Shown here one piece after another: positions 25,390 through 32,467 of a stretch of 64,000 nt of DNA. Origin of the DNA: Variovorax paradoxus_P (GTDB lineage Bacteria > Pseudomonadota > Gammaproteobacteria > Burkholderiales > Burkholderiaceae_C); the NCBI RefSeq assembly GCF_050627025.1, contig NZ_CP192472.1; one strand, given 5' to 3'. Within the stretch, counting starts at the first letter, position 1. Each line of letters begins with the position of its first letter. Both the position numbers and the translations under genes were made by a program. The notes beneath the pieces are model-generated. The model was not told where the DNA came from and made no database searches. It worked only from the letters and a program-made list of their open reading frames with translations.

Positions 25390-26298
25390 TCAGGTTTCGA
25401 ACACCAGCGACCTGTGCAGCGACACCCCCGCCATCACGCCGTCGGCCGAAGCCAGCGTGGCGTTGTGCATCAGCATGGCGGCGTCGCCCGCGGCAAAGAC
25501 GCCGGGCACCGTGGTCATCTTCATTGCGTCGGTGCGGATCACCGGGCCGAACGGGCCGTCGTCGAAGGCGCAACCCAGCTGTTCGGCCAGCGGGCTGCCC
25601 GGCCGCGTGCGGGGCGCCAGAAACAGGGCGTCGAGCGGCACGAGACGGCCGCCCTCGAGGCGCACGGCCGACAGCCCTTGCCCCGGCCCTTCGAGTGCCA
25701 CGACGCGATCCGTTTCGATGGCCACACCGCGCGCCTGCAGCCTGGCGCGCACCTCATCGTCGACCGTGTTGTTGCCGTTCAAGAACAGCGTGGCCGGCCC
25801 CCATTCGGCGATGAGCATTGCGTGCTCGGGCGCGTGCGGGCTTTCGAGCAGGATGCCCAGTTGCCTGCCGCTGAATTCATAGCCATGGCAATAGGGGCAG
25901 TGCAGCACGCTGGCGCCCCAGCGTTCGCGCACGCCGGCTATGTCCGGAAAACCGTCTTGCACGCCGAACGCCAGAACGACCTTGCCGGCCGACAGCTGCT
26001 GGCCGTCCTGGAGCGACGCGTTGAATCCGCAAGCACCGTCGGCATGGGCGCCCGCCACGCTCCCTTCGATGAAGGTGACGTTCGGATAGGCGAGCACCTT
26101 GGCACGCGCGTCGGCAACCATCTTCAGGGGCGGCGTGCCGTCTTGGCCGAAGAAGCCGTGAGAGGCGGCGGCAAAGCGGTTGCGCGGCGCGCCGGCATCG
26201 ACCACGCACACCTTCTTGCGCGCACGGGCAAGCTGCATCGCAGCGGAAAGGCCGGCAAAGCTGCCGCCCACGACGAGAGCGTCATAGCGCATGTTCAA
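25390..26298 (-). CDS. Thioredoxin-reductase-like FAD oxidoreductase
   Basis: A 302-residue NAD(P)/FAD-dependent oxidoreductase. The FAD-binding Rossmann motif is at residues 8-20 (VVGGSFAGLSAAM), a redox-active pair occurs in HCPYCHGYEF (CxxC), and the FAD-binding C-terminal motif is GVFAAGDAA. It resembles the stand-alone thioredoxin-reductase-like proteins often paired with an Rrf2 regulator, rather than TrxB itself, because its NADPH-domain motif is degenerate (GILLESPHAPEHAML). Its start overlaps the upstream Rrf2 gene by 17 bases, so the two are one transcript. Likely role: disulfide or thiol redox balance. Confidence 0.88.
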   Translation of the reverse strand: MNMRYDALVVGGSFAGLSAAMQLARARKKVCVVDAGAPRNRFAAASHGFFGQDGTPPLKMVADARAKVLAYPNVTFIEGSVAGAHADGACGFNASLQDGQQLSAGKVVLAFGVQDGFPDIAGVRERWGASVLHCPYCHGYEFSGRQLGILLESPHAPEHAMLIAEWGPATLFLNGNNTVDDEVRARLQARGVAIETDRVVALEGPGQGLSAVRLEGGRLVPLDALFLAPRTRPGSPLAEQLGCAFDDGPFGPVIRTDAMKMTTVPGVFAAGDAAMLMHNATLASADGVMAGVSLHRSLVFET

Positions 26299-26743
26299 TG
26301 TCCTTGTGAGTAAAGCCGCCGCCCGTCATGCGGCGATGAAAGTCCTTCGACAAGTCGGCCAGCGTGATGCTGTTGAAACGCTCGAGCAGCAAGGCCTCGG
26401 CCTCCTGGCAAGCGCCGTCGAGCGCGGCGTTCACCGCCTGCTCGACCACGCAGCCGGGACTCTCGGTGCGGTTGCCCATCGCAAGCAGCGCGGGCGCTCC
26501 AACGGCGTTGTGGATGTCGCCCAGCGTGACCGCAGCCAGCGAGCAAGACAGCACCCATCCGCCGCCATGGCCCTTGGCCGAACTCACGAAGCCCGCCTGG
26601 CGCAGACCCGCCATGACCCGCCGCACCACGACCGGATTGGTGTGCATGGCCACGGCCAGCGATTCGGACGTAACGGGCCCGTCGGTCTCGGCCATGTGCA
26701 GCAGCACGTGGAGAACTGCGGAAAGCTTGCTGTCTCGTTTCAT
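26282..26743 (-). CDS. Rrf2-family transcriptional regulator
   Basis: A 153-residue Rrf2 regulator. The winged helix covers residues 1-65 (SKLSAVLHVLLHMAE, NPVVVRRVMAGLRQAGFV, KGHGGGWVLS), with cysteines 67, 98 and 112. It lacks the tight CysX5CysX5Cys iron-sulfur pattern of IscR or NsrR, so it may sense thiol oxidation directly (YwnA-like; inference). It is translationally coupled to the thioredoxin-reductase-like gene downstream. A dyad overlapping its own start codon suggests autorepression. Confidence 0.9.
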   Translation of the reverse strand: MKRDSKLSAVLHVLLHMAETDGPVTSESLAVAMHTNPVVVRRVMAGLRQAGFVSSAKGHGGGWVLSCSLAAVTLGDIHNAVGAPALLAMGNRTESPGCVVEQAVNAALDGACQEAEALLLERFNSITLADLSKDFHRRMTGGGFTHKDIEHAL

Positions 26744-26763
26744 GCAACATTATTAGTTGCGTG
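26741..26763. promoter_or_regulatory. Probable Rrf2 operator
   Basis: An inverted repeat CATGCAAC-ATTATTA-GTTGCGTG, eight bases per arm with one mismatch and a seven-base AT-rich centre. It covers the start codon of the Rrf2 gene, a position where binding would block transcription or translation initiation. It also marks the last host-like sequence before the AT-richer retron segment. Confidence 0.5.
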
Positions 26764-26853
26764 AACATAGAAATTGTTTTTCCGACTTTTTGCCCTTCTT
26801 CGCAGGCGGGGTTTTGAAGTCGAAACTTCGCAATGAAGCCCAGATAACTTCTC

Positions 26854-26882
26854 TTGCGGTGGAGTTAGGGCACGTGTAGATT
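26854..26882 (+). promoter_or_regulatory. Possible retron promoter
   Basis: TTGCGG (26854-26859) and TAGATT (26877-26882) are separated by 17 bases, a reasonable sigma-70-type pair reading towards the structured RNA and the reverse transcriptase. Transcription would begin near 26890. The match to consensus is moderate, and the region is AT-richer than its surroundings, so chance matches are possible. Confidence 0.3.
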
Positions 26883-26955
26883 TGCCTCTGCTTGGGCTGC
26901 CGGGTGCCTTCGTCAAAAGCGGAGCTACGGCAACGTGGCTCGTGGAGGTCGAAAG

Positions 26956-27154
26956 ATCTCTGACTGCTGCCGAGCGCGCGGTCTTGCACAACTTCTTGTG
27001 ACGATGGTTTTGTAAGTTCTGCGCGCTGGGCAGTTTCGGCTTCAGACGAGCTTGAAGCCGACACTGATGGTCGAGAGGTAAAACTGCTGGCGTTCTCCCA
27101 CCTTTCTTGGCTCTGACGAAGGCTCCACATGTCGTGAAGCCGGGCTGAGAAAGG
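26956..27154 (+). ncRNA. Candidate retron msr-msd RNA
   Basis: The 420-base gap before the small membrane-protein gene contains no convincing gene but folds strongly. Hairpin A pairs 26967-26979 with 27021-27033 (12 of 13 pairs). Hairpin B pairs 27036-27044 with 27053-27061 perfectly, loop of eight. A closing stem pairs 26956-26964 with 27070-27079 (nine pairs, one bulge) and encloses A and B. Hairpin C pairs 27101-27113 with 27142-27154 (13 pairs, three G-U), capped by an inner stem 27121-27128 with 27134-27141. Retron templates lie just upstream of the reverse transcriptase or effector on the same strand, as here. The a1/a2 ends and the branching guanosine could not be fixed by eye, so the boundaries are approximate. 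Confidence 0.55.
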
Positions 27155-27163
27155 AGTCATGAA

Positions 27164-27406
27164 ATGACTAACAAGAAACGCAGGCGCCCAAGTCGCCAGC
27201 AGGCATCGAAGAAGCGTATGAGTGTCGGAATTTTCAGAGGGGTGATGTGGCTCGTAAGGCTCATTTACTTGCTTCTGGAAGTCTGGGACTTGCTGAAGAT
27301 GACCTCTGGACCTTTTAGAAAACCCGCCACTTTGCAGGTAGGGGAGACTGCTCGCCATGACTTTCGCAGCTGGCGTTGCTTCGGAGAGTTTTCTCCCTGC
27401 GCGTAA
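27164..27406 (+). CDS. Small basic single-span membrane protein, candidate retron effector
   Basis: An 80-residue protein: a strongly basic N-terminus (residues 4-18, KKRRRPSRQQASKKR), then one hydrophobic span at about 21-44 (VGIFRGVMWLVRLIYLLLEV) and a polar tail. AAGGAG lies seven bases before the ATG. That site is buried in the 3' arm of hairpin C, so translation may depend on how the upstream RNA folds or is processed. Its last 50 bases overlap the reverse transcriptase start. Known retrons include membrane-acting effectors (for example the two-span effector of retron Ec48), so an effector role is plausible. I do not recognise the family. Confidence 0.5.
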   Translation: MTNKKRRRPSRQQASKKRMSVGIFRGVMWLVRLIYLLLEVWDLLKMTSGPFRKPATLQVGETARHDFRSWRCFGEFSPCA

Positions 27407-28349
27407 CCATCCACTGAACCAAAGCCCGCTTTACAAAGTCGAGAGCCGTCGAAAACTGGCGACGCTTCTGTTCTCCGATCTTTCGAACTTGCAGGCGTTG
27501 GCAAATCATCAGCAGGACAACTACAGGAACTTCAATCTTGTCCACGCCGACAAGAATAGGTCCATTGAACTTCCGAAACCCGCGCTCCAAAGAGTTCATC
27601 GGCGTCTGTTCCACTTGCTAGATGTCCTTGAGAAGCCGGACTACCTGCACTCTGGTCGGAAGCAGCGCTCGTACATCACAAACGCGAGAGTTCATTTGGG
27701 CGCAGTACCTCTCGTCAAACTCGATATAGAGAAGTTCTACGCATCGGTTTCCTCCGCTCGCGTCTATCGGTTTTTCAGCGAAGTGATGCGATGCAGTCCG
27801 GATGTCGCGGCGGTTCTTTCTAAGCTCTGCACTGCGAATGATCATCTGCCTATAGGGAGCTGCGCCAGCCAATTGTTGGCGTTCTTCTCAGCAAAGCCGA
27901 TGTTCGACGAACTCCATAGGCACTCACTCAAATGTGGCTTGAGAGATAGCTACTACGTCGACGACTTGACATGGTCCGGCGTGGAAGCAACGCGAAGCTT
28001 TCTTTGGGCCGCGAAGCAGATAGTCCACCACCATGGCTTCAAGTATCACGGAGCACGCGTGTACACCGCAGATCAAGCCAAGGTCGTCACGGGCGTGCTG
28101 ATCTCCGGTAACCGACTTAGGGTGCAGCGAAACCGAGAGCTTGAACTGTGGAATGCCGTCAACGCGCTCGATTGGCGGAGTCCGAGTGCAGCACTAAAAG
28201 CCATCGATCGTCTGATCGGTAAGTCGTCGGCAAATGCGCAGATAGACGAACGCTTTGTACAACGGACCCGTCAGCTACGCGCACAAAAGCTGGAGATGCT
28301 CAGTGCTCAGAGATTCATTGAGACCGCACAACCTCCGGTGTCGCCATAG
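27357..28349 (+). CDS. Retron reverse transcriptase
   Basis: A 330-residue reverse transcriptase with the three retron hallmarks: NARVH at residues 109-113 (the NAxxH of region X), YVDD at 200-203 (catalytic aspartates) and VTG at 244-246 (region Y). The first catalytic aspartate is Asp123 in VKLDIEKFY, and LPIGSCASQLLAFF at 164-177 is the motif before the active site. The N-terminus SPLYKVESRRKLATLL is typical of retron enzymes. GGGGAG lies ten bases before the ATG. It copies part of its partner RNA into multicopy single-stranded DNA joined 2'-5' to the RNA. Base composition is visibly lower in G+C than flanking genes, which suggests acquisition by transfer. Group II intron maturase domains are absent. 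Confidence 0.93.
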   Translation: MTFAAGVASESFLPARNHPLNQSPLYKVESRRKLATLLFSDLSNLQALANHQQDNYRNFNLVHADKNRSIELPKPALQRVHRRLFHLLDVLEKPDYLHSGRKQRSYITNARVHLGAVPLVKLDIEKFYASVSSARVYRFFSEVMRCSPDVAAVLSKLCTANDHLPIGSCASQLLAFFSAKPMFDELHRHSLKCGLRDSYYVDDLTWSGVEATRSFLWAAKQIVHHHGFKYHGARVYTADQAKVVTGVLISGNRLRVQRNRELELWNAVNALDWRSPSAALKAIDRLIGKSSANAQIDERFVQRTRQLRAQKLEMLSAQRFIETAQPPVSP

Positions 28350-28550
28350 CAGCACCGACGCCCCCGTCTCATCTGCTTCGGGACGGCGCCCTAACGCACG
28401 AGGCCCCTTTTTCGCCGACGGAGATGTCCCACGCAAGTGAGCGGCTGCTTCGCACACGGCGACATATGGCGGCGTGGTCACGGTAGCGACCGAACTGGCC
28501 CAAAACCGGTTCTGGTCATCCGACCATTCAATCGAAAGGAAAAGTTACCT

Positions 28551-29060
28551 ATGAAGCAGCAACAACAACACAAGTCCATCGTCGTCGGCGCCTTGCTCGC
28601 AAGCCTGCTCGCATTGAGCGGCTTTGCACAGGCACAAGGCGTTGGAGTCGGTGTAGGCGTGAATGCCGATGTCAACACGTCTGGAGCGGTCAAGACCGCA
28701 CCGGCCCAAGGCAGTGCAGGTGCAGGGGCGGGAACAGCCGCAACGGCGGGCACCTCTGCCAGCGGCAGCACGGGCGGTGGCGCTGGCAGCGCAGCAGGCG
28801 GCTTGGGCAATACGCTCGGCGGCGTGGTCGGCGGCGCAACGGGTGCCGTAGGTAACGCAACGAACACGGTAGGCGGTGCCACGGGCGCGGTGGGCGGCGC
28901 AACCAACGCGGCAGGCGGTGTAACCAACACTGTTGGCGGCACGCTGAACAGCGCGACGGGTGCGGTGGGCTCGGCAGGCGGTGCAGTGAAGCCGTCGGGC
29001 GTCGGTGCAAAGGCCAGCGGCAAGGCCAAGGGATCGGGCTCGGTCGATGTGACGAAGTAA
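28551..29060 (+). CDS. Gly/Ala/Val/Thr-rich exported repeat protein
   Basis: A 169-residue protein with a clear signal peptide (hydrophobic core IVVGALLASLLALSG, cleavage at AQA-QG, about residue 28). The mature chain is almost entirely Gly, Ala, Thr, Val, Asn and Ser in imperfect repeats of GGATGAVG and GG-x-TNTVGG type, ending in a basic Lys-rich stretch. Low-complexity exported proteins like this are seen across Comamonadaceae; the role (surface, matrix or structural) is unknown. The start is the ATG after AAAGGA; the upstream frame is not coding. A strong terminator follows the stop. Between the retron stop and this gene, 28350-28550 shows no gene. Confidence 0.75.
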   Translation: MKQQQQHKSIVVGALLASLLALSGFAQAQGVGVGVGVNADVNTSGAVKTAPAQGSAGAGAGTAATAGTSASGSTGGGAGSAAGGLGNTLGGVVGGATGAVGNATNTVGGATGAVGGATNAAGGVTNTVGGTLNSATGAVGSAGGAVKPSGVGAKASGKAKGSGSVDVTK

Positions 29061-29095
29061 TCCGCTCCGCAGGCGAAGGCCCCAGCGGCCACTGA

Positions 29096-29132
29096 AGCCC
29101 GCAGCGCTTTCGCGTTGCGGGCTGCTTTTATT
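29096..29132 (+). terminator. Intrinsic terminator
   Basis: AGCCCGCAGCGC (29096-29107), loop TTTC, GCGTTGCGGGCT (29112-29123), a 12-pair stem with one G-U pair, followed by GCTTTTATT. It ends the transcript of the Gly/Ala-rich protein and separates it from the convergent box operon. Confidence 0.85.
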
Positions 29133-29137
29133 GAAGG

Positions 29138-29581
29138 TCAGTTGCCCGCTTCAAGCCTGAAGAGACTGGTGACTTCCACATCGAGCACCATCAGTTCGCG
29201 CTGGTTGAAGAGCCGCCAGCGCCAGCGCATGATGCCGAGCGTGGGCCGCTTCTCCGAGCGCCGCACCTCGATGACGTCGGCCACGAGCCGCAAGGCATCG
29301 CCCGGCCGCACGGGATGCGGCCAGCGCACATGTTCGAGACCCGGCGACGCAAACGATTCGGAGCCCGCAAGCGCTGCATCGACCACCAGGCGCATTGCAA
29401 TCGAACAGGTGTGCCATCCGCTCGCGATGAGCCCGCCAAAGGCGCTGCCCGCCGCGGCCGTTGCGTCGGTGTGAAACCATTGCGGGTCGTACGCTTGCGC
29501 GAACCCGACGAGCTCCGACTCGGAAACAACGTAGGGCCCGGCCTCGATGACCTGCCCCGCATGAAAGTCGGCGAACTTCAT
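29138..29581 (-). CDS. MaoC-like hydratase
   Basis: A 147-residue single hotdog-fold protein of the MaoC / R-specific enoyl-CoA hydratase family. The hydratase motif is AQAYDPQWFHTDATAA, with the catalytic Asp and His in the usual spacing, and the core helix GLIASGWHTCSIAMRL follows. It begins ten bases after boxA on the same strand, so it is the last gene of the leftward box operon. Such genes often accompany benzoate or phenylacetate catabolism and may hydrate an unsaturated CoA ester downstream of ring opening, or remove a dead-end product (inference). Confidence 0.88.
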   Translation of the reverse strand: MKFADFHAGQVIEAGPYVVSESELVGFAQAYDPQWFHTDATAAAGSAFGGLIASGWHTCSIAMRLVVDAALAGSESFASPGLEHVRWPHPVRPGDALRLVADVIEVRRSEKRPTLGIMRWRWRLFNQRELMVLDVEVTSLFRLEAGN

Positions 29582-29591
29582 CCGCCGCAGC

Positions 29592-30881
29592 TTAATACGT
29601 CTCCAGGTGCAGGCGGCCTTCGCGCTTCAACGCGGCACCCACGGTGTCCCAGTCGAGCCCGGCTTCAGTGGCAACGTCGCGCAATGCGAGCACCACGCCC
29701 TCTTCCATGCTCTTGAGGCCGCACACGTAGAAGTGGCTTGCGCCGTCTTTCAGCAGCGCGGCCAGGTCGGCGGCGCGCTCGCGCATCAGGTCTTGCACAT
29801 AGCGCTTGGGCTGGCCCGGCGTGCGCGAGAACGCCAAGTTGATGTCGATGAAGTCCTTTGGCAGCGACTGCAGCGGGCCGAAGTACGGCAGCTCTTGCTG
29901 GGTGCGCGCGCCGAAGAACAGCATGAGCTTGCCGCCTTCGAACTTGCCGCTCTTGCGCAGGCGTCGGCGCCATTCGGTCATGGCGCGCATGGGCGCGCTG
30001 CCGGTGCCGGTGCAGATCATCACGATGTGCGACTTGGGATGGTTCGGCATGAGGAACGAGGCGCCGAAGGGCCCCACCACCTGCACCGTGTCGCCCACCT
30101 TCAGGTCGCACACATAGTTGGAGCACACGCCGCGCACCGGGTCGCCCTGGTGGTCTTCGGTGACACGCTTCACGGTGAGCGACACGTTGTTGTAGCCGGG
30201 CCGCTCGCCGTTGCGCGGGCTGGCCACCGAGTATTGGCGCGCATGGTGGCGCTTGCCGATGGCGTCCACACCCGGCGGAACGATGCCGATCGACTGGCCC
30301 TCGAGCACCGGAAACGGCACCACGCCAAAGTCGAGCACGATGTGATGCGTCTCGCTGTCGAAGCCCGCTTCGGTGCAGTTGAAGTTGCCGACCACGGTGG
30401 CCGTTGTCGGAGACTTCGGCGCAAAGAGATTGGTGTAGGCGTGCGCGGCCGACCACGGCGGCACGGTGGCACCGTACTGAGCCGAATTGAAGACGGCCTC
30501 GGTGGCTTCGGCGGCAGCCTGTGCTTGCGTCAGCGCCGGCGCTGCTGCCGGTGCGGCTTCATCCCCGCTGCCGGCGGCAACGCCTGCGGCCTCGAGCTCT
30601 TCGGGCGAGAGCTCGGCGGGCAGCGATTCCCACGTGAACTGCTCCTCGATGGAGTACGCACGTACCACAGGCATGGTGCGCCAGTTGTCGATCGAACCCG
30701 TGGGGCACGGCGAAATGCAGGCCATGCAGCCATTGCAGATGTCGGCGCGAACGACATAGTTGTTGTCGTCGTGCGTGATCGCGTTGACGGGGCAGGTGGC
30801 CTCGCAGGTGTTGCAGCGGATGCAGATCTCGGGGTCGATCAGGTGCTGCTTGATGACCCCGGCTTCAACGGCCATGTCCAT
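29592..30881 (-). CDS. boxA: Benzoyl-CoA 2,3-epoxidase, reductase subunit BoxA
   Basis: A 429-residue iron-sulfur flavoprotein that passes electrons from NADPH to the BoxB epoxidase. The N-terminus has two [4Fe-4S] ferredoxin clusters: Cys20, 23, 26, 30 and Cys49, 52, 55, 59. An Ala/Pro-rich linker (about 95-130) leads to a ferredoxin-NADP reductase module with ARQYSVASPRNG (flavin) and ICTGTGSAPMRAM (NADP). The C-terminus ends in an aromatic Tyr, as in plant-type reductases. It lies downstream of boxB on the same strand; a palindromic repeat occupies the gap between them. The cytoplasmic enzyme works with BoxB. Confidence 0.95.
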   Translation of the reverse strand: MDMAVEAGVIKQHLIDPEICIRCNTCEATCPVNAITHDDNNYVVRADICNGCMACISPCPTGSIDNWRTMPVVRAYSIEEQFTWESLPAELSPEELEAAGVAAGSGDEAAPAAAPALTQAQAAAEATEAVFNSAQYGATVPPWSAAHAYTNLFAPKSPTTATVVGNFNCTEAGFDSETHHIVLDFGVVPFPVLEGQSIGIVPPGVDAIGKRHHARQYSVASPRNGERPGYNNVSLTVKRVTEDHQGDPVRGVCSNYVCDLKVGDTVQVVGPFGASFLMPNHPKSHIVMICTGTGSAPMRAMTEWRRRLRKSGKFEGGKLMLFFGARTQQELPYFGPLQSLPKDFIDINLAFSRTPGQPKRYVQDLMRERAADLAALLKDGASHFYVCGLKSMEEGVVLALRDVATEAGLDWDTVGAALKREGRLHLETY

Positions 30882-30899
30882 GTTGTTCTCTCCTGAAAG

Positions 30900-30999
30900 C
30901 CCTCCCCCTCTGGGGGAGGGTTGGGTGGGGACAAGCGGCGCTTGTCGTGGTTACGCTGCCTGCCCCCATCCCTGCCTTCCCCAAAGGGGGAAGGAGCAA
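30900..30999. repeat. Nested GC palindrome, copy 1
   Basis: First of three copies of a roughly 100-115-base element. It has a left hairpin (CCTCCCCC-TCT-GGGGGAGG), a variable middle, and a right hairpin (CCTTCCCC-AAA-GGGGGAAGG) ending GAGCAA. The left block is roughly the reverse complement of the right block, so the element is an inverted repeat of hairpins, like REP/BIME or MITE sequences. Here it lies in the boxA-boxB gap, antisense to the operon, unlike the other two copies. Confidence 0.75.
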
Positions 31000-31005
31000 T
31001 ACCGA

Positions 31006-32433
31006 TCAGCCGAAACGCACGTATTCGAAATCGACCGGCTGGCGGTTGATACCCATCACCGGCGGCGAGATCCAGCCGGCAAACTTGCCCGGCTCCACCA
31101 CGCGGCCCATCAACGATGCCACGAAGGCAAAGTCTTCGGCGCTCGGCAGCCATTCGTTTCTCTTTGCGGCCCATTCGACCTCGTTCACCACGCGACCCTC
31201 GGGCGACATCTTGATGCCCGCGAGCGCGCCGATCTGGCGGTTGAAGGCCTTGTGCGGCACCACCAGGCGGGTGGGAATGCCGGCCTTCTCGAGCACCTTG
31301 TTCCAGCGGCCGACGCCGGCCACCGAGTCCTTGATGAAGTCGTCGCGCAGCACTTCGTTCAGTGCATTGAGCATCGGCACGTCCTTCTCGACGAGCTGGC
31401 CGTCCTTCACCTCGAGCACCTTGTAGGTCTGGCCCTTGAGCACGTGATCGTCGGTACGCTTGCCTTCTTCGTAGCGGCCCTTCAGGCCCGAGCTGTAGAA
31501 GATGGCGGCGTTGCTCGACTGGTCGGCGCCGAACAGGTCGATGGTCACGCTGTAGTGAAAGTTCAGGTAGCGCTGGATCGTGCCCAGGTCGATGCAGCCC
31601 GCGGCGCGCACCTTTTGCGGGTCGTCGGTCTTCAGCTCGTTCATGACCTGCGCGGTGCGCGCCAGCACGCGCGAGACGCCGCTTTCGCCCACGAACATGT
31701 GGTGCGCCTCTTCAGTGAGCATGAACTTGGTGGTGCGGGCCAGAGGATCGAACGCGCTCTCGGCCAGCGCGGCCAGCTGGAACTTGCCGTCGCGGTCGGT
31801 GAAGTAGGTGAACATGAAGAACGCGAGCCAGTCGGGCGTCTTCTCGTTGAAGGCCCCCAGGATGCGCGGGTTGTCCACGTCGCCCGAGGTGCGCTGCAAC
31901 AGCGCCTCGGCTTCTTCACGGCCGTCGCGGCCGAAGTGCTTGTGCAGCAGGTACACCATCGCCCACAGGTGGCGGCCTTCTTCCACGTTGATCTGGAACA
32001 GGTTGCGCAGGTCGTACATGCTCGGCGCCGTGAGGCCCAGGTGACGCTGCTGCTCGACCGACGCGGGTTCGGTGTCGCCCTGCGTCACGATGATGCGGCG
32101 CAGGTTGGCGCGATGTTCGCCGGGCACGTCCTGCCAGGCCTTCTCGCCCTTGTGGTCGCCAAAGTGGATCTCGCGGTTGGCATCGCCCGGGTTCAGGAAA
32201 ATGCCCCAGCGGTAGTCGCGCATCTTCACATGGCCGAACTGCGCCCAGCCCTGCGGATCGACGCTCACCGCGGTGCGCAGGTACACCTCGTGGTTGGTCG
32301 AACCCTCGGGGCCCACGTCGTCCCACCAGTTGATGAAGTTGGGCTGCCAGCCTTCGAGCGCGCGCTGCAGCGTGCGGTCCTCGCCGAGGTTGACGTTGTT
32401 GGGGATCTTCTCGCTGTAGTTGATCGTGCTCAT
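31006..32433 (-). CDS. boxB: Benzoyl-CoA 2,3-epoxidase, oxygenase subunit BoxB
   Basis: A 475-residue diiron oxygenase that converts benzoyl-CoA to its 2,3-epoxide with O2 and electrons from BoxA. The diiron-binding helices are visible: Glu-containing VTQGDTEPAS, INVEEGRHLWAM (residues 148-159) and FMLTEEAHHMFVGE (237-250), which form two E-x-x-H-type motifs. The length and N-terminus (MSTINYSEKIPNNVNL) match BoxB from Azoarcus and related bacteria. It is 34 bases downstream of boxC. Confidence 0.96.
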   Translation of the reverse strand: MSTINYSEKIPNNVNLGEDRTLQRALEGWQPNFINWWDDVGPEGSTNHEVYLRTAVSVDPQGWAQFGHVKMRDYRWGIFLNPGDANREIHFGDHKGEKAWQDVPGEHRANLRRIIVTQGDTEPASVEQQRHLGLTAPSMYDLRNLFQINVEEGRHLWAMVYLLHKHFGRDGREEAEALLQRTSGDVDNPRILGAFNEKTPDWLAFFMFTYFTDRDGKFQLAALAESAFDPLARTTKFMLTEEAHHMFVGESGVSRVLARTAQVMNELKTDDPQKVRAAGCIDLGTIQRYLNFHYSVTIDLFGADQSSNAAIFYSSGLKGRYEEGKRTDDHVLKGQTYKVLEVKDGQLVEKDVPMLNALNEVLRDDFIKDSVAGVGRWNKVLEKAGIPTRLVVPHKAFNRQIGALAGIKMSPEGRVVNEVEWAAKRNEWLPSAEDFAFVASLMGRVVEPGKFAGWISPPVMGINRQPVDFEYVRFG

Positions 32434-32467
32434 CGTTGTTCCTTGGGTTGTGCGAAGGACTGCGGGT

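Noticed and set aside
27357..28349. Reverse transcriptase as part of a group II intron or diversity-generating retroelement
   Set aside because: No maturase/HNH domain, no intron-like ends, no template/variable repeat pair or target gene seen; retron motifs NAxxH and VTG are present.
28708..29000. Short direct repeats in the Gly/Ala-rich gene considered as CRISPR or tandem array
   Set aside because: The repeats are imperfect, lack unique spacers of constant length, and keep a reading frame behind a signal peptide.
29607..30896. A 429-codon frame on the plus strand antisense to boxA
   Set aside because: Exact mirror of the boxA frame with a His/Arg/Ala-rich product; boxA has full iron-sulfur and reductase motifs.
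30900..30999. GC palindrome between boxB and boxA considered as a simple terminator
   Set aside because: The hairpins lack a T-run in the operon's direction and the same element recurs twice elsewhere, once in each of two other gene gaps; a dispersed repeat is the better explanation.
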